Shown: positions 28,454 through 40,441 of the stretch, in pieces | Layout: every line of letters starts with the position of its first letter | Numbering within the stretch: position 1 is the first letter of the stretch | NCBI GenBank assembly: GCA_026745465.1 | Contig: JACYXH010000479.1 | Location: 6,723,511-6,787,510, forward strand | Direction: 5' to 3' | Origin: Lota lota | Lineage: Eukaryota; Chordata; Actinopteri; Gadiformes; Lotidae | DNA: 64,000 bases | Position numbers and translations under genes: made by a program | The notes under the pieces: model-generated | Told to the model about the DNA's origin: nothing | What the model saw: the letters and a program-made list of their open reading frames with translations, nothing else | Databases searched by the model: none

Positions 28454-31400
28454 TTAAATATCCCCTAAGTCTTTGGCAGACAACTTCATTATAGTATCTT
28501 CAAGTAGAACGCTCTGCTGTTTGTCTGGATCTTGAGTCTTCGCTGTCTTGTAGAAGGTAAAATAGGAATACACCAGTCCGCCCGACATACTGCAGGCAAT
28601 AGAGAAACCAATATCCAGGACTTCAAATGTGAACAAAACAATTTTAATAAGTAATACAAAATTTAGCAATTTAACCACTTTGTTGTAATTTAGAATAAAC
28701 TCCATTGTGCCCCATGTGGACCTTTTGAGGCTTGGAGGTGGGTATTTGATATTAGTTTAAAAAGTATTAACTGAAACTGAAAAGAAAAGTCATACCATAT
28801 ACTTAGACCAAGGAAATTTGGCCAAGAGAACAGGTAGTCACCACCGACAAATATTCCAATGTAGGCTACTGCAATATTCTGAGGAGACATTTAGCATATA
28901 TGTTCATTCATCATATGGAATAGGCCTTGATATGATATGTAAATAGGCCACTATGTTTTGTCTTACCTTTATTGCCCCCACTACGGTTGTAGTAAGGGCT
29001 GAGTTATAGTGGCTGCAGAGGACTATGGAATACATCAGAACAAAGCTGGGAGAAAAGAGCACTAGGTATTAAAACACCCAGTGCATTATTTTACATAGAG
29101 TACAGTACATGCATTACTGTTGATGATAATTGTAGCAAGCTGTTGGTTGTTTAATCAACGGAAAACTTTTTTGTGTAACAAATATAGGGGATATCTACAT
29201 GCACATTTTACAGAAAAAGTACAAAATCAGCACTGTAATCAGATAATGGTGTTTATGTATGTAACCACATAGACATTGTACAAAATAAATAAAATCATGA
29301 GCGTACCCCATTATACAGGACATAAGGAAACAAATAGTGAAAGTGGCGTCCGCCCAATTTTCAAAGGCCATAGCCTGTGGAACCAAATAATAATAATGAA
29401 ACATTATTAATAAAGCACAAAGTGTAAAAATATACAGTTAAATAAATAACACACCAGGAAACAGGAAATATCATGGTTGTCACACAGTACTGAACAGTAT
29501 GTATTCAGTTTATTGATGGGTCTTTTGGGCATTCACAGTGATGGAGCTTGCTGTGATATCGTTTTTTACCTTGTCTAAGTCCCCTGTTAGGCCACATGCC
29601 AAGATTGTAGGGATGACGATGATTACCGCATTGTAATACAACACACCATATTTCCCAAGACCCTTTGAAGTGGGAAATAGACACAAAGAAAATGCTTACA
29701 ATGAAATGTAATTCTTTGACAAACCTTTTCAAGTTATAAACTTTTAGTATTTATTTATATTTATATTATTTCAGGGCTGTTAACTTAGCTGCTCAAATAT
29801 TTGTAAATTATAGCTATGAAAATATTCATTGTGATTAGATTTGTTAAAATGTGCATGGGAATCTGGCCCCTTGGCTATTGTATTATTGAAAAGGTCCATA
29901 CTAAACACAACTCCCATTGCATAGTCTTACATGTCTTTACTTTAACAGGGTATGTTACATAGCATGGCAAAACCCAAAAATGTAATCATATATCAATAGC
30001 AAAGAGGGGTACTAAATATGACCCACAATTGTTGTGCGAGGGGAAGGCAAATATATACCCAGAACCAAAGTCCAAGGGAGAAAATTGAGAAAAGTCACAG
30101 CGAATAGCTAGCATAGCTGATTCAAAGCCCATTACTCATTTCGAAAGCCCTGTCGTGACACTCCCCCTGTCTCCCCAAGTAGAGCAGGGTAGTTTCGGAC
30201 CTGAATAGGAGGGCTGAACAGAAGCTTACATCGCTGCCAAGCTTCTTCTTGGTGTACACATTGTTGGCAGCTGTGAAGACGTCATTGAGGAGGATGAAGG
30301 TGTAGGCCTCCACATCGAAGGCCAGGTCAGAGCTACATGGAAAAGATAGAAGATATATGTTTGAAGGGAGTTTAAATAACAACACTTTTGAGTTAATAAT
30401 ATCGGCCAGCAAGGTTATGGGTTCCATTCCCAATGTCCGTAGCCTAACTAAACATCTTTGAGCAAGATGGCCTCACCGGCTCATTAATGAAATGTATCTG
30501 AATCTGAGTCGCCTTGGATGAAAGTTATCTAAATGATCAAATAGTAATTAGCACTAACATCCAGCATGGCTCATTGTACCTGGGTGTCACTATCTACCTA
30601 ATAAATAATACAGTAGGCCTATCTGACCCAGGCTGAGCTACAATAAATGATATTCATATTGCATACAAAGAGCTGTACGATGCAAATATCCACATACCGA
30701 TGAGAAAGAGCGCTATCAGACAAAATAACAATAAACACACTCTCTACTTAAGTAAATATAAATGTAAATGTGGGGTGTGGGTGGTGGCATGTTTCAACTG
30801 CCGCACTGACGCCAGTATGGCAGTTGCTCCTGCCACACTCCAACTCAGTGGCCCAGCTGGGCTCCTTCGAGACACAGGCAGAAGTCGTAAACTGAAGTGT
30901 GTTGGAGACTTGGTCAAATGATATTGCCAGAGCAAGTGATAAATGGTGAAATGTCCGAGCTCTCTCCTCGAGAGTGTGTGTGGATATAGTGTTTTCCTTT
31001 ATAGAAAGACATTTCTGAAAAATTATTTGAGTTAATTGATCAATTCCAGTTGAGCCTCCATGCTATCATAGCACACACCTGGCAGCAATCAAGGCACCAA
31101 CAACTATAGTCACCACACTGTAGACCAGGTTCTGGGAAAAGGGTTTTCTGAAACACAAAAATCACCAGACTTTCACTGGAAATGAAAACCGATGCAGACC
31201 ACCACCATTACCCCCTCAATGTCTCACTACTTCCCAGCCAGAACATTTATCTTAATTGTTCAAGTAGAAGTTTCAATCCCAAATGACATTTTCTTATATT
31301 TCTTATATATTTAAATAGATTAAAACAGGATAAAATAAATTAAACATTTCTTGAAGAATACTCACCTTAATACAAATACTTCCATGATCATCGTTATTAA

Positions 31401-32153
31401 GATGGTGAATTTTCGTAACACTGTAAACATGGGTAAGCTGTAAAAGAAACAATAGATTTGTGAACATGGGAAGAAAATGGCATTGCAAACACAACACAAA
31501 CAAAGCAAAACTTTTAAACAAAAGACAAGAGTGTCAAACCTTAGTTTTTTTGTGCTTGCGAGTCCTGTTATGTGGTTTCCAGCATAGAGTAAAGGGAGAG
31601 GGAAAATCTGTCATCAAAATAAGTCAAATGTTAGTTTTCCAGCAAAATAAAACTTTAACAGGCACTTAGTTTGAAATATGGCATATTCTACTTCTAATAA
31701 ATAAAGATATCTTACTTTAATAAAAACACTTCGGTCAAAGTCTTGAAAGCGAACAGTTTGGTTCATTTTTGCAGCATATAGAACTACAATAGTGGTGATC
31801 ATCTAGGAGGAGTATATGACAGTTATTACAATGAGCATCATTCAGCCAGTGGATAGGAATATAATAGCCTACAAAATAGACCTATAGTCTACATACCTGA
31901 CCAATTGCAAGACAGATGTATGAGGGAAATCTAGAAAGTGCGTGCAATTAATTTAACATTTTATGGCACAGACTCTGCTCTAAGAAATGTCTGTACTCAA
32001 CAAATGCCACAATATATTGCATAAACGCGCCACCCACCTGAAGTTAGTGAGAACAATTTTGTTTACTACTGTGATCAAAAACGAACTACCGGCATAAAAC
32101 GCGGCAGATGACAATTTAAGAAGTGCAGAATGCTCCGTTTCGAAAGCGGCCAT
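28454..32153 (-). CDS. slc35d2: Nucleotide-sugar transporter, solute carrier 35 D2
   Basis: Golgi nucleotide-sugar transporter; human SLC35D2 moves UDP-GlcNAc and related sugars. Twelve coding exons on the minus strand: 32038-32153, 31897-31930, 31716-31802, 31540-31607, 31366-31437, 31079-31147, 30230-30332, 29570-29662, 29307-29374, 28967-29045, 28796-28878 and 28454-28589. They total 1008 nt (335 residues), the usual size. It is hydrophobic throughout, as expected for about ten membrane segments. Family blocks are [92 protein letters not shown] and [12 protein letters not shown]. The [11 protein letters not shown] motif spans the last junction and decides that donor (28796). The neighbour znf367 is as in human 9q22, supporting D2 rather than D1. 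Confidence 0.94.
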
Positions 32154-32328
32154 ATTAGACGTTATACTATATGAGAGACTTGAGCTTTGTTAATTTATGT
32201 GGACGTAGTATTTGTTTTCCCCTGACTTCCTGATTCTGGAATGCTGGACTTTCCAATACTTCCAGTACTTCCAGTTCCTTTGTTCAGGGCGGTGCTTATA
32301 TGCATAATGCTTGTAGTTTATGTCGGAA

Positions 32329-32332
<4 letters not shown>

Positions 32333-32423
<91 letters not shown>
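32333..32423. repeat. (GT)n microsatellite upstream of slc35d2
   Basis: A GT array of about 90 bp, 180 bp 5' of the slc35d2 start codon, close to or inside its promoter. Confidence 0.95.
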
Positions 32424-32424
<1 letters not shown>

Positions 32425-32544
32425 ATGCGTGCGCGTGTGCGTGTGTGTGAGGGGCGGATATTTGATCATGAACCGCTGAAAGCAATACATGTCTATATCC
32501 ACTAGAGAGTGCTATTGCATTTCATTGAATGTAATAATTAAATG

Positions 32545-32682
32545 AGATCGATCTATCAATCTATCAATCTATCAATCTATCAATCTATCAATCTATCAAT
32601 CTATCAATCTATCAATCTATCAATCTATCAATCTATCAATCTATCAATCTATCAATCTATCAATCTATCAATCTACCTATCT
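32545..32682. repeat. (ATCTATCA)n octanucleotide array
   Basis: About 17 consecutive copies of an 8-bp unit related to ATCT. It lies next to the LINE fragment at 32691-33038. Confidence 0.95.
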
Positions 32683-32690
32683 AGATAGAG

Positions 32691-33038
32691 CTATCTGCCA
32701 ATTTGTCCTGTAGTATCATTTAATGTGATTGGAGAGTCTAGTGGGTTCTGGTAACCTTTAATAACAAATTCTAGTGTTTGTAATTTATCATGTGTTTGCT
32801 CTTTGTTCTTTACAATGGGGCCAAAAAATTTGGAGAAGTGGTTTACCCATACAGCTCCATTTTGAATGTGAAGATCTTCCCGTTTATGTTTGTTTAGTGT
32901 GTTCCAATTTTCCCAGAAGTGGTTTGAATTGATGGATTGTTGATGAACATGTTGGTCCCTTTTTTGCCTTATTGTGTTTCTGTATTGTTTTAAGGTCTCA
33001 TAATAATGGAGACGGATATTGTGGTGTCTGGATCTCAA
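32691..33038 (-). mobile_element. Truncated non-LTR retrotransposon (LINE) ORF2 fragment
   Basis: An open frame of 115 residues reads like the linker between endonuclease and reverse transcriptase in fish LINEs (YYETLKQYRNTIRQKRDQHV, SNHFWENWNTLNKHKRED, WVNHFSKFFGPI, IKGYQNPLDSPITLND). Both ends are truncated: there is no endonuclease, no catalytic RT motif and no 3' tail. It is flanked by ATCT-type arrays on both sides. The exact clade is not certain. Confidence 0.75.
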
Positions 33039-33055
33039 CGTTTTTGTGTTAGTGT

Positions 33056-33120
33056 GTTGATCTATCTATCTATCCATCCATCCATCCATCCATCCATCCA
33101 TCCATCTATCTATCTATTTG
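33056..33120. repeat. (ATCT)n/(ATCC)n tetranucleotide array
   Basis: Consecutive ATCT, then ATCC, then ATCT units on the 5' side of the LINE fragment. Confidence 0.93.
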
Positions 33121-34539
33121 TCTGTGTATATAGCTGGAGCCCTGCTATATTCAACTTCGCACCACCTTAGGATGGCGTTGTCCTCTTCAAATGTATTGGT
33201 CAGACATTTTAACCTGAGTATGAATGCTAGTCCAAAGGGAAAAGGAGAGAAAACCTAATGGCTCATCTTGTTTTTTCACTTGATGGAAAAACACCAATTA
33301 CTAACAGAATGAATTCTTGGCTGGAGTCTACAGCTGCAGGCAACAGCTGTAAAAACAGCGTGTGTGTGTGTGTGTGTTCCTGAATATATTTTCATAGCCC
33401 CTTTTTGACGGAAGATATGCAGATATTTGCAGAGACAATCTGTATTTTAGGAAACAAAGCAGGTCAAACGCATTCGGGTGTCATTCATGCAAGCTAAGTG
33501 ATGTGATCAGCTCACTCGGCTATGAAGTCAAAATTGCACCTGGTCGACCTGTTGATTCTCTGAATTAGTGGAACTGGCTTTGTAAACAGTGACTGAATTG
33601 CCCTGGCTTAAAGTGATTGAAATCACAAAGGTCAGACATATTGCTGACTAGAATTCTCTGAAGGGATGTTTGATGACCTCTAATTACAGTTCTCAATCGC
33701 TTGGGCTCAGTTTTTGAAACAGTCATGAATATTCTCTTAACTGTGTATCACACTGAGCTTATTAAATACAGATTTCAACGGTAAATGAAGTTTAAGTCAA
33801 TACTGTACAATACTGTAGTACACAGAAAAGGGATATGCACATTTGTATGTTGTTTTTCTGTGTTTTATTTTAAATGTAAACAGAAAACTCACATAGACAC
33901 TCAAACTTAATTTGAGTCCTGCAAACCTAACTGTACGAGCCACTGTTGTGCCGTGGTATGCACCCCTGCTGTGAATTGCATCCCCCTGTGGGAGCGCACA
34001 AACATCACTCGGTTCCAAAAATAAAGCAATCCGCCTTACTATCTCAACCAAACAAGGCGTGAAAAACGATCTCACATTAAATTCTTTATAAAGAGAATAT
34101 AAGACCTAATCATATAGGTCTAGCCTTCTGATCCAGAATATAATATAAACTGTATGGTGACTATATATATACAACATTTACCGGTGTCCTGGTTGTCAGA
34201 GGAGCCCAGCAGAAGCACTTATAGGTGAAGTGTGGCAGGGTCTACTGTTTCACTCTGCTCCAGAACGATATGTCCTTTTTTGTGACTACTCTTCATGGAT
34301 GCATGCTAACAGACAACACATAAAACCACAGATAGTCTATAGACAAGGCAGAAAGACGAACACTTACAAAGATAGGATAGGATAACAGCTAATTCATCTC
34401 CAAGGGGAAATGCAGGTGTTAACAAGCAGCCAAGAGAGCGCAGAGCCAGCGTAACCGCGGCAGCCATCATAAACGTGCTACGCCATGAGTAGGCCTATGC
34501 TAGCTAAAATAAGTCAATCCAACACTGTACATCTGACAT
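33121..34539. other. Intergenic region without recognised genes
   Basis: AT-rich. One short open frame on the minus strand (33797-34075) has no recognisable domain. Nothing supportable was seen. Confidence 0.6.
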
Positions 34540-34545
34540 TTTATT
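34540..34545 (-). terminator. Candidate polyadenylation signal of the chemokine gene
   Basis: AATAAA on the minus strand, about 235 bp past the stop codon of the CCL27/28-like gene at 34777. Confidence 0.5.
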
Positions 34546-34776
34546 AGAAACAGATATATAGGCAGAGACGTATAGCAAGAGAGTACAAAAACAAATGCAA
34601 TCACAAATGTAGGCTACACAAAAGGAAAACAAAAGCAATATGACATTTTAAGATGTAGGCCCATGTAAGACAAAAACATGGAGACACAGATGTATATAAG
34701 ACATGATACAGCACATTCAGTTGAACAACCTTGTATATGGAAATGAGCAAAACAATGTGAAATCGACCAGCAAGAT

Positions 34777-35925
34777 TCAGACAGAGTGGTTTGATCCAAC
34801 TCTCAGCTTCATCTTGAGCAGCAATCTCTTGATCCCCGGATCTGCACATACAGGCTTCATGCGACCTCTAACATGCAGCCTGTGAATGTACAGGGCGAAT
34901 TAAATGTAGCTATTATAAGACCAGAATGCAATTCCTGAATAGGCCTACATAGAATACATCATCAGTGAATACAAGTTGATCAGGGGGCCCCCTGATAAAC
35001 TTGTATCCTATGTAAGCCTATTTTATCCAGACTACGTGAACAATGAATAACACACAGAAGAATGACAACTCTGTGGAACAGATGCTTTGCTGTATTGTTT
35101 GTCTGTGGGGCAATGCAAAATGAACTGCAATACAGGCTACAAATGATCTCTCTCGTCATCAAACTTATTGGACGAGGACTTACACAAGGGCTTCGATGTC
35201 ACATACACCGTTGTTTGGCTGAACTTCCCATTTCTCCACCTTCGACAGCATTTTACGAGGAAGTAGCTTTGCTGTCTGGAGACAGCACTTTGGGATGCCC
35301 GCTGTGTTAGGAAGTCATTTAAGCGTATTTTAATATACTGTAGTGTACATGATAGCACTTGTATCATCCTGAGGCTCCTATTGGATTTTTGGAAGACCAA
35401 AATTGCAAGACAAAAAGTACAATGTTAATATTAAAGTACTTAAGGTAGTATTTTTTGTGCTTAGTTAAATCCTAAATAAGTGTGACAGAAAATATGGCCT
35501 CATGCTACTTAGCAACCATGGTGATTTAGGGTGTAAATGTTTAGGTCAGGGTTGCTATTTATATACTTTATCTGAAGCAGAAGCATCCACAAGCAAAATT
35601 TTATCCTAAGCATCTGACTTAGCTATACAAATAAATATACATATTCGCATGATAGAGTTAGGTTCAGTGTATTCAGTTCAGTAAATACACTTTTCATAAA
35701 ATCTTGGAAATCTGATGGAAATTGTACCGCGTCATTCAAGTTCAACTTCAAAATAAAATCCCTAACAAATCCCTTTCAGCTACACATGAGATTATAAGTG
35801 CAACGGATGACATCACTTATACTTTCTAGGAGGAATTCCACCTTTTTCAACACGTGCTTACCTTCGGTAGAGGTGAGACACAGAGCAGCTAGGCAGGTGA
35901 AGAAAACCACAGCTTTTAGATCCAT
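34777..35925 (-). CDS. CC chemokine, CCL27/CCL28-like
   Basis: Small secreted chemoattractant. Three minus-strand exons: 35862-35925, 35184-35301 and 34777-34879. They total 285 nt (94 residues), with phase 1 then phase 2 junctions. Exon 1 encodes a signal peptide (MDLKAVVFFTCLAALCLTST). Exon 2 has the CC motif (GIPKCCLQTAKLLPRKML) and the third cysteine in NNGVCDIEALV. Exon 3 continues LHVRGRMKPVCADP with the fourth cysteine, then a basic C-terminal helix (IKRLLLKMKLRVGSNHSV). The pattern G-x-C-D-x-x-A-x-V-L-H-V...C is the hallmark of CCL27/CCL28, mucosal and epithelial chemokines that signal through CCR10/CCR3. Each exon is short, and the longer frames over it are in the wrong frame, so ORF scans miss it. 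A TATA box lies at 35963-35969. It could be either the CCL27 or CCL28 orthologue. Confidence 0.85.
34969..35006. repeat. 38-bp palindrome in chemokine intron 2
   Basis: Two 19-bp arms centred on GGGGGCCCCC with one mismatched pair (34978/34997) and no spacer. Purpose unknown. Confidence 0.9.
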
Positions 35926-35962
35926 GTTGATGTAGAAAGTCCAAGGGAAGATTCCTCATGAC

Positions 35963-35969
35963 TTATATA
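35963..35969 (-). promoter_or_regulatory. TATA box of the chemokine gene
   Basis: TATATAA on the minus strand, about 40 bp before the ATG at 35925, so the 5' leader would be very short. A GGAAGATTCC element resembling a kappa-B site (35946-35955) lies between the TATA box and the ATG. Confidence 0.6.
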
Positions 35970-36004
35970 GCTGCACACTCACGACAAACCACAGGCATGT
36001 TCTC

Positions 36005-36005
36005 A

Positions 36006-36040
<35 letters not shown>

Positions 36041-38550
36041 TCTCTCTCACCCAGACACACAATGACACACACACACGATTCTTTTGAAAAGACATGCTCA
36101 AACACGTAGGCCTACAACTGCTTAAACCAACTCACGCTATCCTTGATTCAACGTAAACATAACATCTCAACTAAATAGCTGCTGTTATTATATTTAACAA
36201 CTGCAGGCAAGTGTTTGAATAGACAAGACTTAACGGTCACATTTTGAATTTGAACTGAACTCAGTGTGCATATAGACCAAGGGTTCCATATGCCAAATGA
36301 GTTAATTGATAGATAATGCTAATTCCTTCATTAATGTCCGGCGCAGATCATCTTATTTTCCTACATGCAAATTAAACAACAAAGGGATCAAAAACGATAA
36401 ATGGGCTCTATGGTTTGCAAGTACATTGCCTTACTTATTGCAAGCTAAGTGTTGTGTGCTGACTTCAAACTATGAAATGCATGTAACTATGAATATATTC
36501 TTTAAAACAACAATAACAACAGCAACAACAACTGGACAGAGTGCTGTGGAGGACTAGAAAAACCTCAGCGCCCCCAAAGGGCTGAGAACAGACAGCACAG
36601 ACCCACAGGTAGAATGCAGTTGGGAAAGGTGGTAGATAATCAATATTATCACTCACAGCTGCTGCAGGCCTGGGAGTAACAATCAACTCCTGGCCTACTT
36701 AAGCCTGTCAGTGACTACTGTGCGGGGGCTGTGGGAGCTGTTAACACAGTAAGAATGGTAAGTGGCCGCTGGCCGAATACTTTTACGAAGAGAGAACATA
36801 GTGGATTATGTGAAGATGGCTTGCGTGTGGAGGCCTCCCGAACGGACAAGAGGAGCTAAGGAAGCTAGCCCCAGCTAACTGCTTGTCCCTGGGTTGACAA
36901 CCGATCGGCTGATGTCTGTTGTCTTGTGTTTCCCCCTCCGCAGGCCCTGTCCAAATACTGATCCCCTCAAGAGAAGATACCCCGGTCCGGGAAGAACCTT
37001 GGTTGCCCTTGTTTATCCCCAACCCCTTTTCTTACTTTTTTGCAGTGGTTGAAATAAAAGATGCCCTGAACGGGTTTCAACCACAGCCGTTTCCGTGCCG
37101 GTTACTAACTGTCCCGTCTGGGGTGCCACAGTGCAGACTATCTATAGGCCTACCCTGATCTCAACAAAATGTGTTCTGAATTCAGCATAACAGCTACAAC
37201 ACCAAAGTGCACTTGTCAGGTCATTAACTGTTTGCAGAAGATATGGGTTTTCAGATGTTTCTTCAAGATAGGAAGGGTTTTTTGGAGATGGTTACGGAAT
37301 CCCCCCATCGAGGTACAAAACATGAGAAGGGTCTTAACTGTGAATTATCTCTACACAGTGGAGGCGATGCCATTCATTGTTGGACCTGAGAAGGCATAGT
37401 TTGGGACGTATCATGAAATGACAGATGTGATGTGGGTGGGCCCAGACCAACAGACCACCCTGAACACCATCATCAGGTATGTGAGGTTGATTCGGGAGAT
37501 TAAGGAAGCCAAGCAAGAGATGTGTGACATCACATGCACATTGTGCTTAGGTTAGTTAAACATCTGACATGTAGCTGCATTCTGAATAATTTGATTGTGC
37601 ATTTATGCTCAAAACATTAATGTAGGTTTTTGAATGGTGCTGTGTTCATATGTTTGAAACAATGTGTGAAGAACATGCACAAATATAGAATAACCAGTTG
37701 GAGCATGTGGATAGTATTATAGAAAAATAGTTATCAACTGTTATTTGTTGAAGCATGTCTTTTTGTAGACTTAATAGATACATAATATATGACCTCATAT
37801 CTTTGATGGAACTAAAAGGTTTGGACAGACATCCCAACAACAGAGATACCATCTGAATAGGGCAGAATATTAGATTTAGTAAAAATATTTAGTTGGTTAA
37901 TTTTTGTACAATTTGATGATAATAAAAATATGTGAATGGTATACCAACATAGATTTGGTTTTGTTATTCAGCTTTATTCATATGTTGACAAAGATATTCA
38001 TGCCAAGCTATGATGCCTATAAAGTTCACCCAGATAACCTCTAGTGATACCCTTGTTTAGATGCTTTCTGTGACACTCCATCCACATATTTTATTTCTAA
38101 ATGAAGAAAAACCAAAACCACATTTATAGTAAATCCAATGATCAACCTGTTCGGCCTTTAGGGTTGGGCGTGACATATTGGGGGTGTCCTATTTTGTGCC
38201 TTTTCAAAGACCTACCTGTCTGCATCACAATACTTCCTTTACACTGCTTCTAACTGATCTGGCAGCCACCAGATCGGTTGCTCACAAGACGGGAAACAAC
38301 AAGTTATCCAGAGAGAGTTATGGTTGGTCTTGGCCAAGAAAGCCAAAGCAAGTCAACACAAGCCAGACAAAGTGATCAAAGTATTCAAGTCTGGCTTGTT
38401 AAGGAAATTCACACAGATATTGCATAACAAATGCAGTGACTGTTATATGCAAGTTTAAGAAATGAAAACATGGGAAAAGCAACACGCACGCACGCACACA
38501 TGCGCGCATACACACACTCACGAAAGAGGCTCAGATCAATATAGAATAGT
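36005..38550. other. Intergenic region between chemokine gene and avp
   Basis: A short (CA)n/(CT)n stretch lies at about 36005-36080. The 36640-37160 part has LTR-like composition (see findings). A stretch at 37170-37560 shows no recognisable domain. The rest is AT-rich and featureless. Confidence 0.5.
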
Positions 38551-38556
38551 TTTATT
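38551..38556 (-). terminator. Candidate polyadenylation signal of avp
   Basis: AATAAA on the minus strand, about 350 bp past the avp stop codon at 38908. Confidence 0.5.
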
Positions 38557-38907
38557 AGTAGGCTCAGAAACAAACAAAAAAAAGAAAATGTTTACAGTAT
38601 GTGCATACATATGTACAGTTATAATTCAGGAACAAATTAAATAATTTCATCGTGATTCCTGATTCCCTGGAGTTTGATACTAGGCATATATATTTTACAA
38701 CTAATAAACCAAGATTGGCATTCGACCAACGATATAGATACCACAGTGCTAGAGGCGAGGGCTCTGAATGGATGTAGAAACAGTAGGCTATAAGGCAGTA
38801 TTCACGAAAACACCTAAGGTCGTATGTGGTCTGTTGTTAGTGTAACAGGTGGCTTACGGCTTCGTAACAACCGTGAAACCAAGAGTAAAAGGAGAGGTGC
38901 CATATCA

Positions 38908-40014
38908 TCAGTACTCAGTCTGCCCTCTGGTGGCTACGTGCAGCAAGCGCAGCAGAAGTTCCGCAGGCGAGTTCCCCTTCCCCGCTGAGCCATGAGGCTC
39001 CGCTGGCTGCAGCTCCTCAAGACACTCGGAGGTCACCGCACAGCTCTCTGCCAAAGAACATGGATCAAATGTTACATAATAATAATAATAATAGGCCTAA
39101 TAATAACAATAAAAGCCCTAACCATTCTCATAATTCTCATCGTCATCGCCACCACCAAATAATGGGTTAATTAAAAGTTGCCTATATTAAATATAGGCTT
39201 ATTATAGACCTACCGGCATTCATTTCACTGCAGCTAGCCATTTTTGTTCAAACTTTGAAATGAGCGTCTAAAGAGCATGCACCCACGTATATACTTTGAA
39301 ACAAAAGCGATTCCTGGAGAAAAAAAAAAGAAGTTACATTCAACCTTGTAAGATAATCGACGCAACAACAAAATACACCTATCTCTACCTGCGTTACAGC
39401 AGAGACCCGAAGCAGCACATTGTCCTCCTTTGGAGCCGCAGGGGTTCCCTCCCGCCTGGCAGGGGGTCAGCAAATAGTTCTCCTCCACACACTGAGCGAT
39501 ACCCGGGGACCCCAGGAGGCAACCGAACTCCTGTCCGCAGCAGATGTTGGGGCCGAAGCAGCGACCCCTGTCCCCGGGTCCGCATGGCATGCACTGGAGA
39601 GGGAAGGTGGAATGTGGAGGCCGCGTCATACACAACTCTGATTGAGTTCAGAGACCAATATTTGTCCGATTCTCTTATGGTATCCATTTAAATTGTATTA
39701 TTAGGCCATCAATTTCATTTGTAATTTCATTTTTTAAATTAAATTAACCCCGTTCGTATTTAAAGCCTATACGCATGCCACATATCTTACAATTGCGATT
39801 TAAAAGAACAGTTAACAAATGTCAAAAACAGGCAACCATTCAACTCGACTAAACAATAAAAGATCTGGAGAAGCAATGTGGAAGTTTCGCCCACCTGTCG
39901 GAGTTCGCCGTCCGCCAGAGCGCGTTTCCCGCCGCGGGGACAGTTCTGTATGTAACACGCCGAGGACAGCGCCAGCAGTCCCAAGACACACAGTGGAAAA
40001 GCGGAGGATGGCAT
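38908..40014 (-). CDS. avp: Arginine-vasotocin / neurophysin precursor
   Basis: Precursor of the neurohypophysial hormone vasotocin, made in hypothalamic neurons and acting on osmoregulation, vasotonus and social behaviour. Three exons on the minus strand: 39895-40014, 39389-39593 and 38908-39047. They total 465 nt (154 residues). The signal peptide is residues 1-19 ([19 protein letters not shown]). The hormone CYIQNCPRG is at 20-28, followed by the amidation and cleavage signal GKR. Arg at hormone position 8 with Ile at 3 defines vasotocin, not isotocin. Neurophysin follows with all 14 cysteines ([20 protein letters not shown] to SCAVTSEC). The C-terminus has the leucine-rich copeptin-like segment [13 protein letters not shown]. 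The upstream in-frame Met (40044) lies before the conserved start and was rejected, because MPSSAF aligns with fish precursors. TATA and CRE elements lie upstream. The synteny avp-ubox5-lzts3 equals human 20p13. Confidence 0.97.
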
Positions 40015-40110
40015 CGCTGTGAAGGTTGTTATTATTAAGGCCACGCACGTGTATCTCGCTTCCGTCTGTCTGTGTGACTGATGTCCGACTCGAGTCCCGA
40101 GTCCCGTTAC

Positions 40111-40164
40111 TTATACCAGATGGACTCAACGTGTTGAGCAGGTCGACACTTACATTTGACGTCA
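40111..40164 (-). promoter_or_regulatory. avp core promoter: TATA box and CRE
   Basis: On the minus strand TATAA lies at 40111-40115, about 100 bp before the ATG. A perfect palindromic cAMP response element, TGACGTCA, lies 40-50 bp further upstream at 40157-40164. cAMP/CREB control is established for mammalian AVP, so the arrangement is plausible. Confidence 0.75.
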
Positions 40165-40207
40165 CTGTCGTTTTGTTCCCTTGTCCATACGCGCTCGTGA
40201 ATGAAGG

Positions 40208-40209
<2 letters not shown>

Positions 40210-40298
<89 letters not shown>

Positions 40299-40342
40299 AA
40301 AATGGTTTGTCGGTGTGTGTGTGTGTGGGTGTGTGAGTGAGG

Positions 40343-40437
<95 letters not shown>
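40210..40437. repeat. (CA)n and (GA)n microsatellites in the avp upstream region
   Basis: A CA array (about 40210-40293) and a GA array (about 40345-40437) lie about 45 bp and 180 bp upstream of the CRE, with a short non-repetitive piece between them. Confidence 0.95.

Positions 40438-40440
<3 letters not shown>

Positions 40441-40441
<1 letters not shown>

Noticed and set aside
32545..32682. CRISPR-like regular array
   Set aside because: Units are 8-bp tandem repeats without spacers in a vertebrate genome: an ordinary microsatellite.
35137..35400. 87-residue frame with KCCRRWRNGKF resembling a chemokine
   Set aside because: Wrong frame: the splice-consistent frame gives GIPKCCLQTAKLL and NNGVCDIEALV with all four chemokine cysteines.
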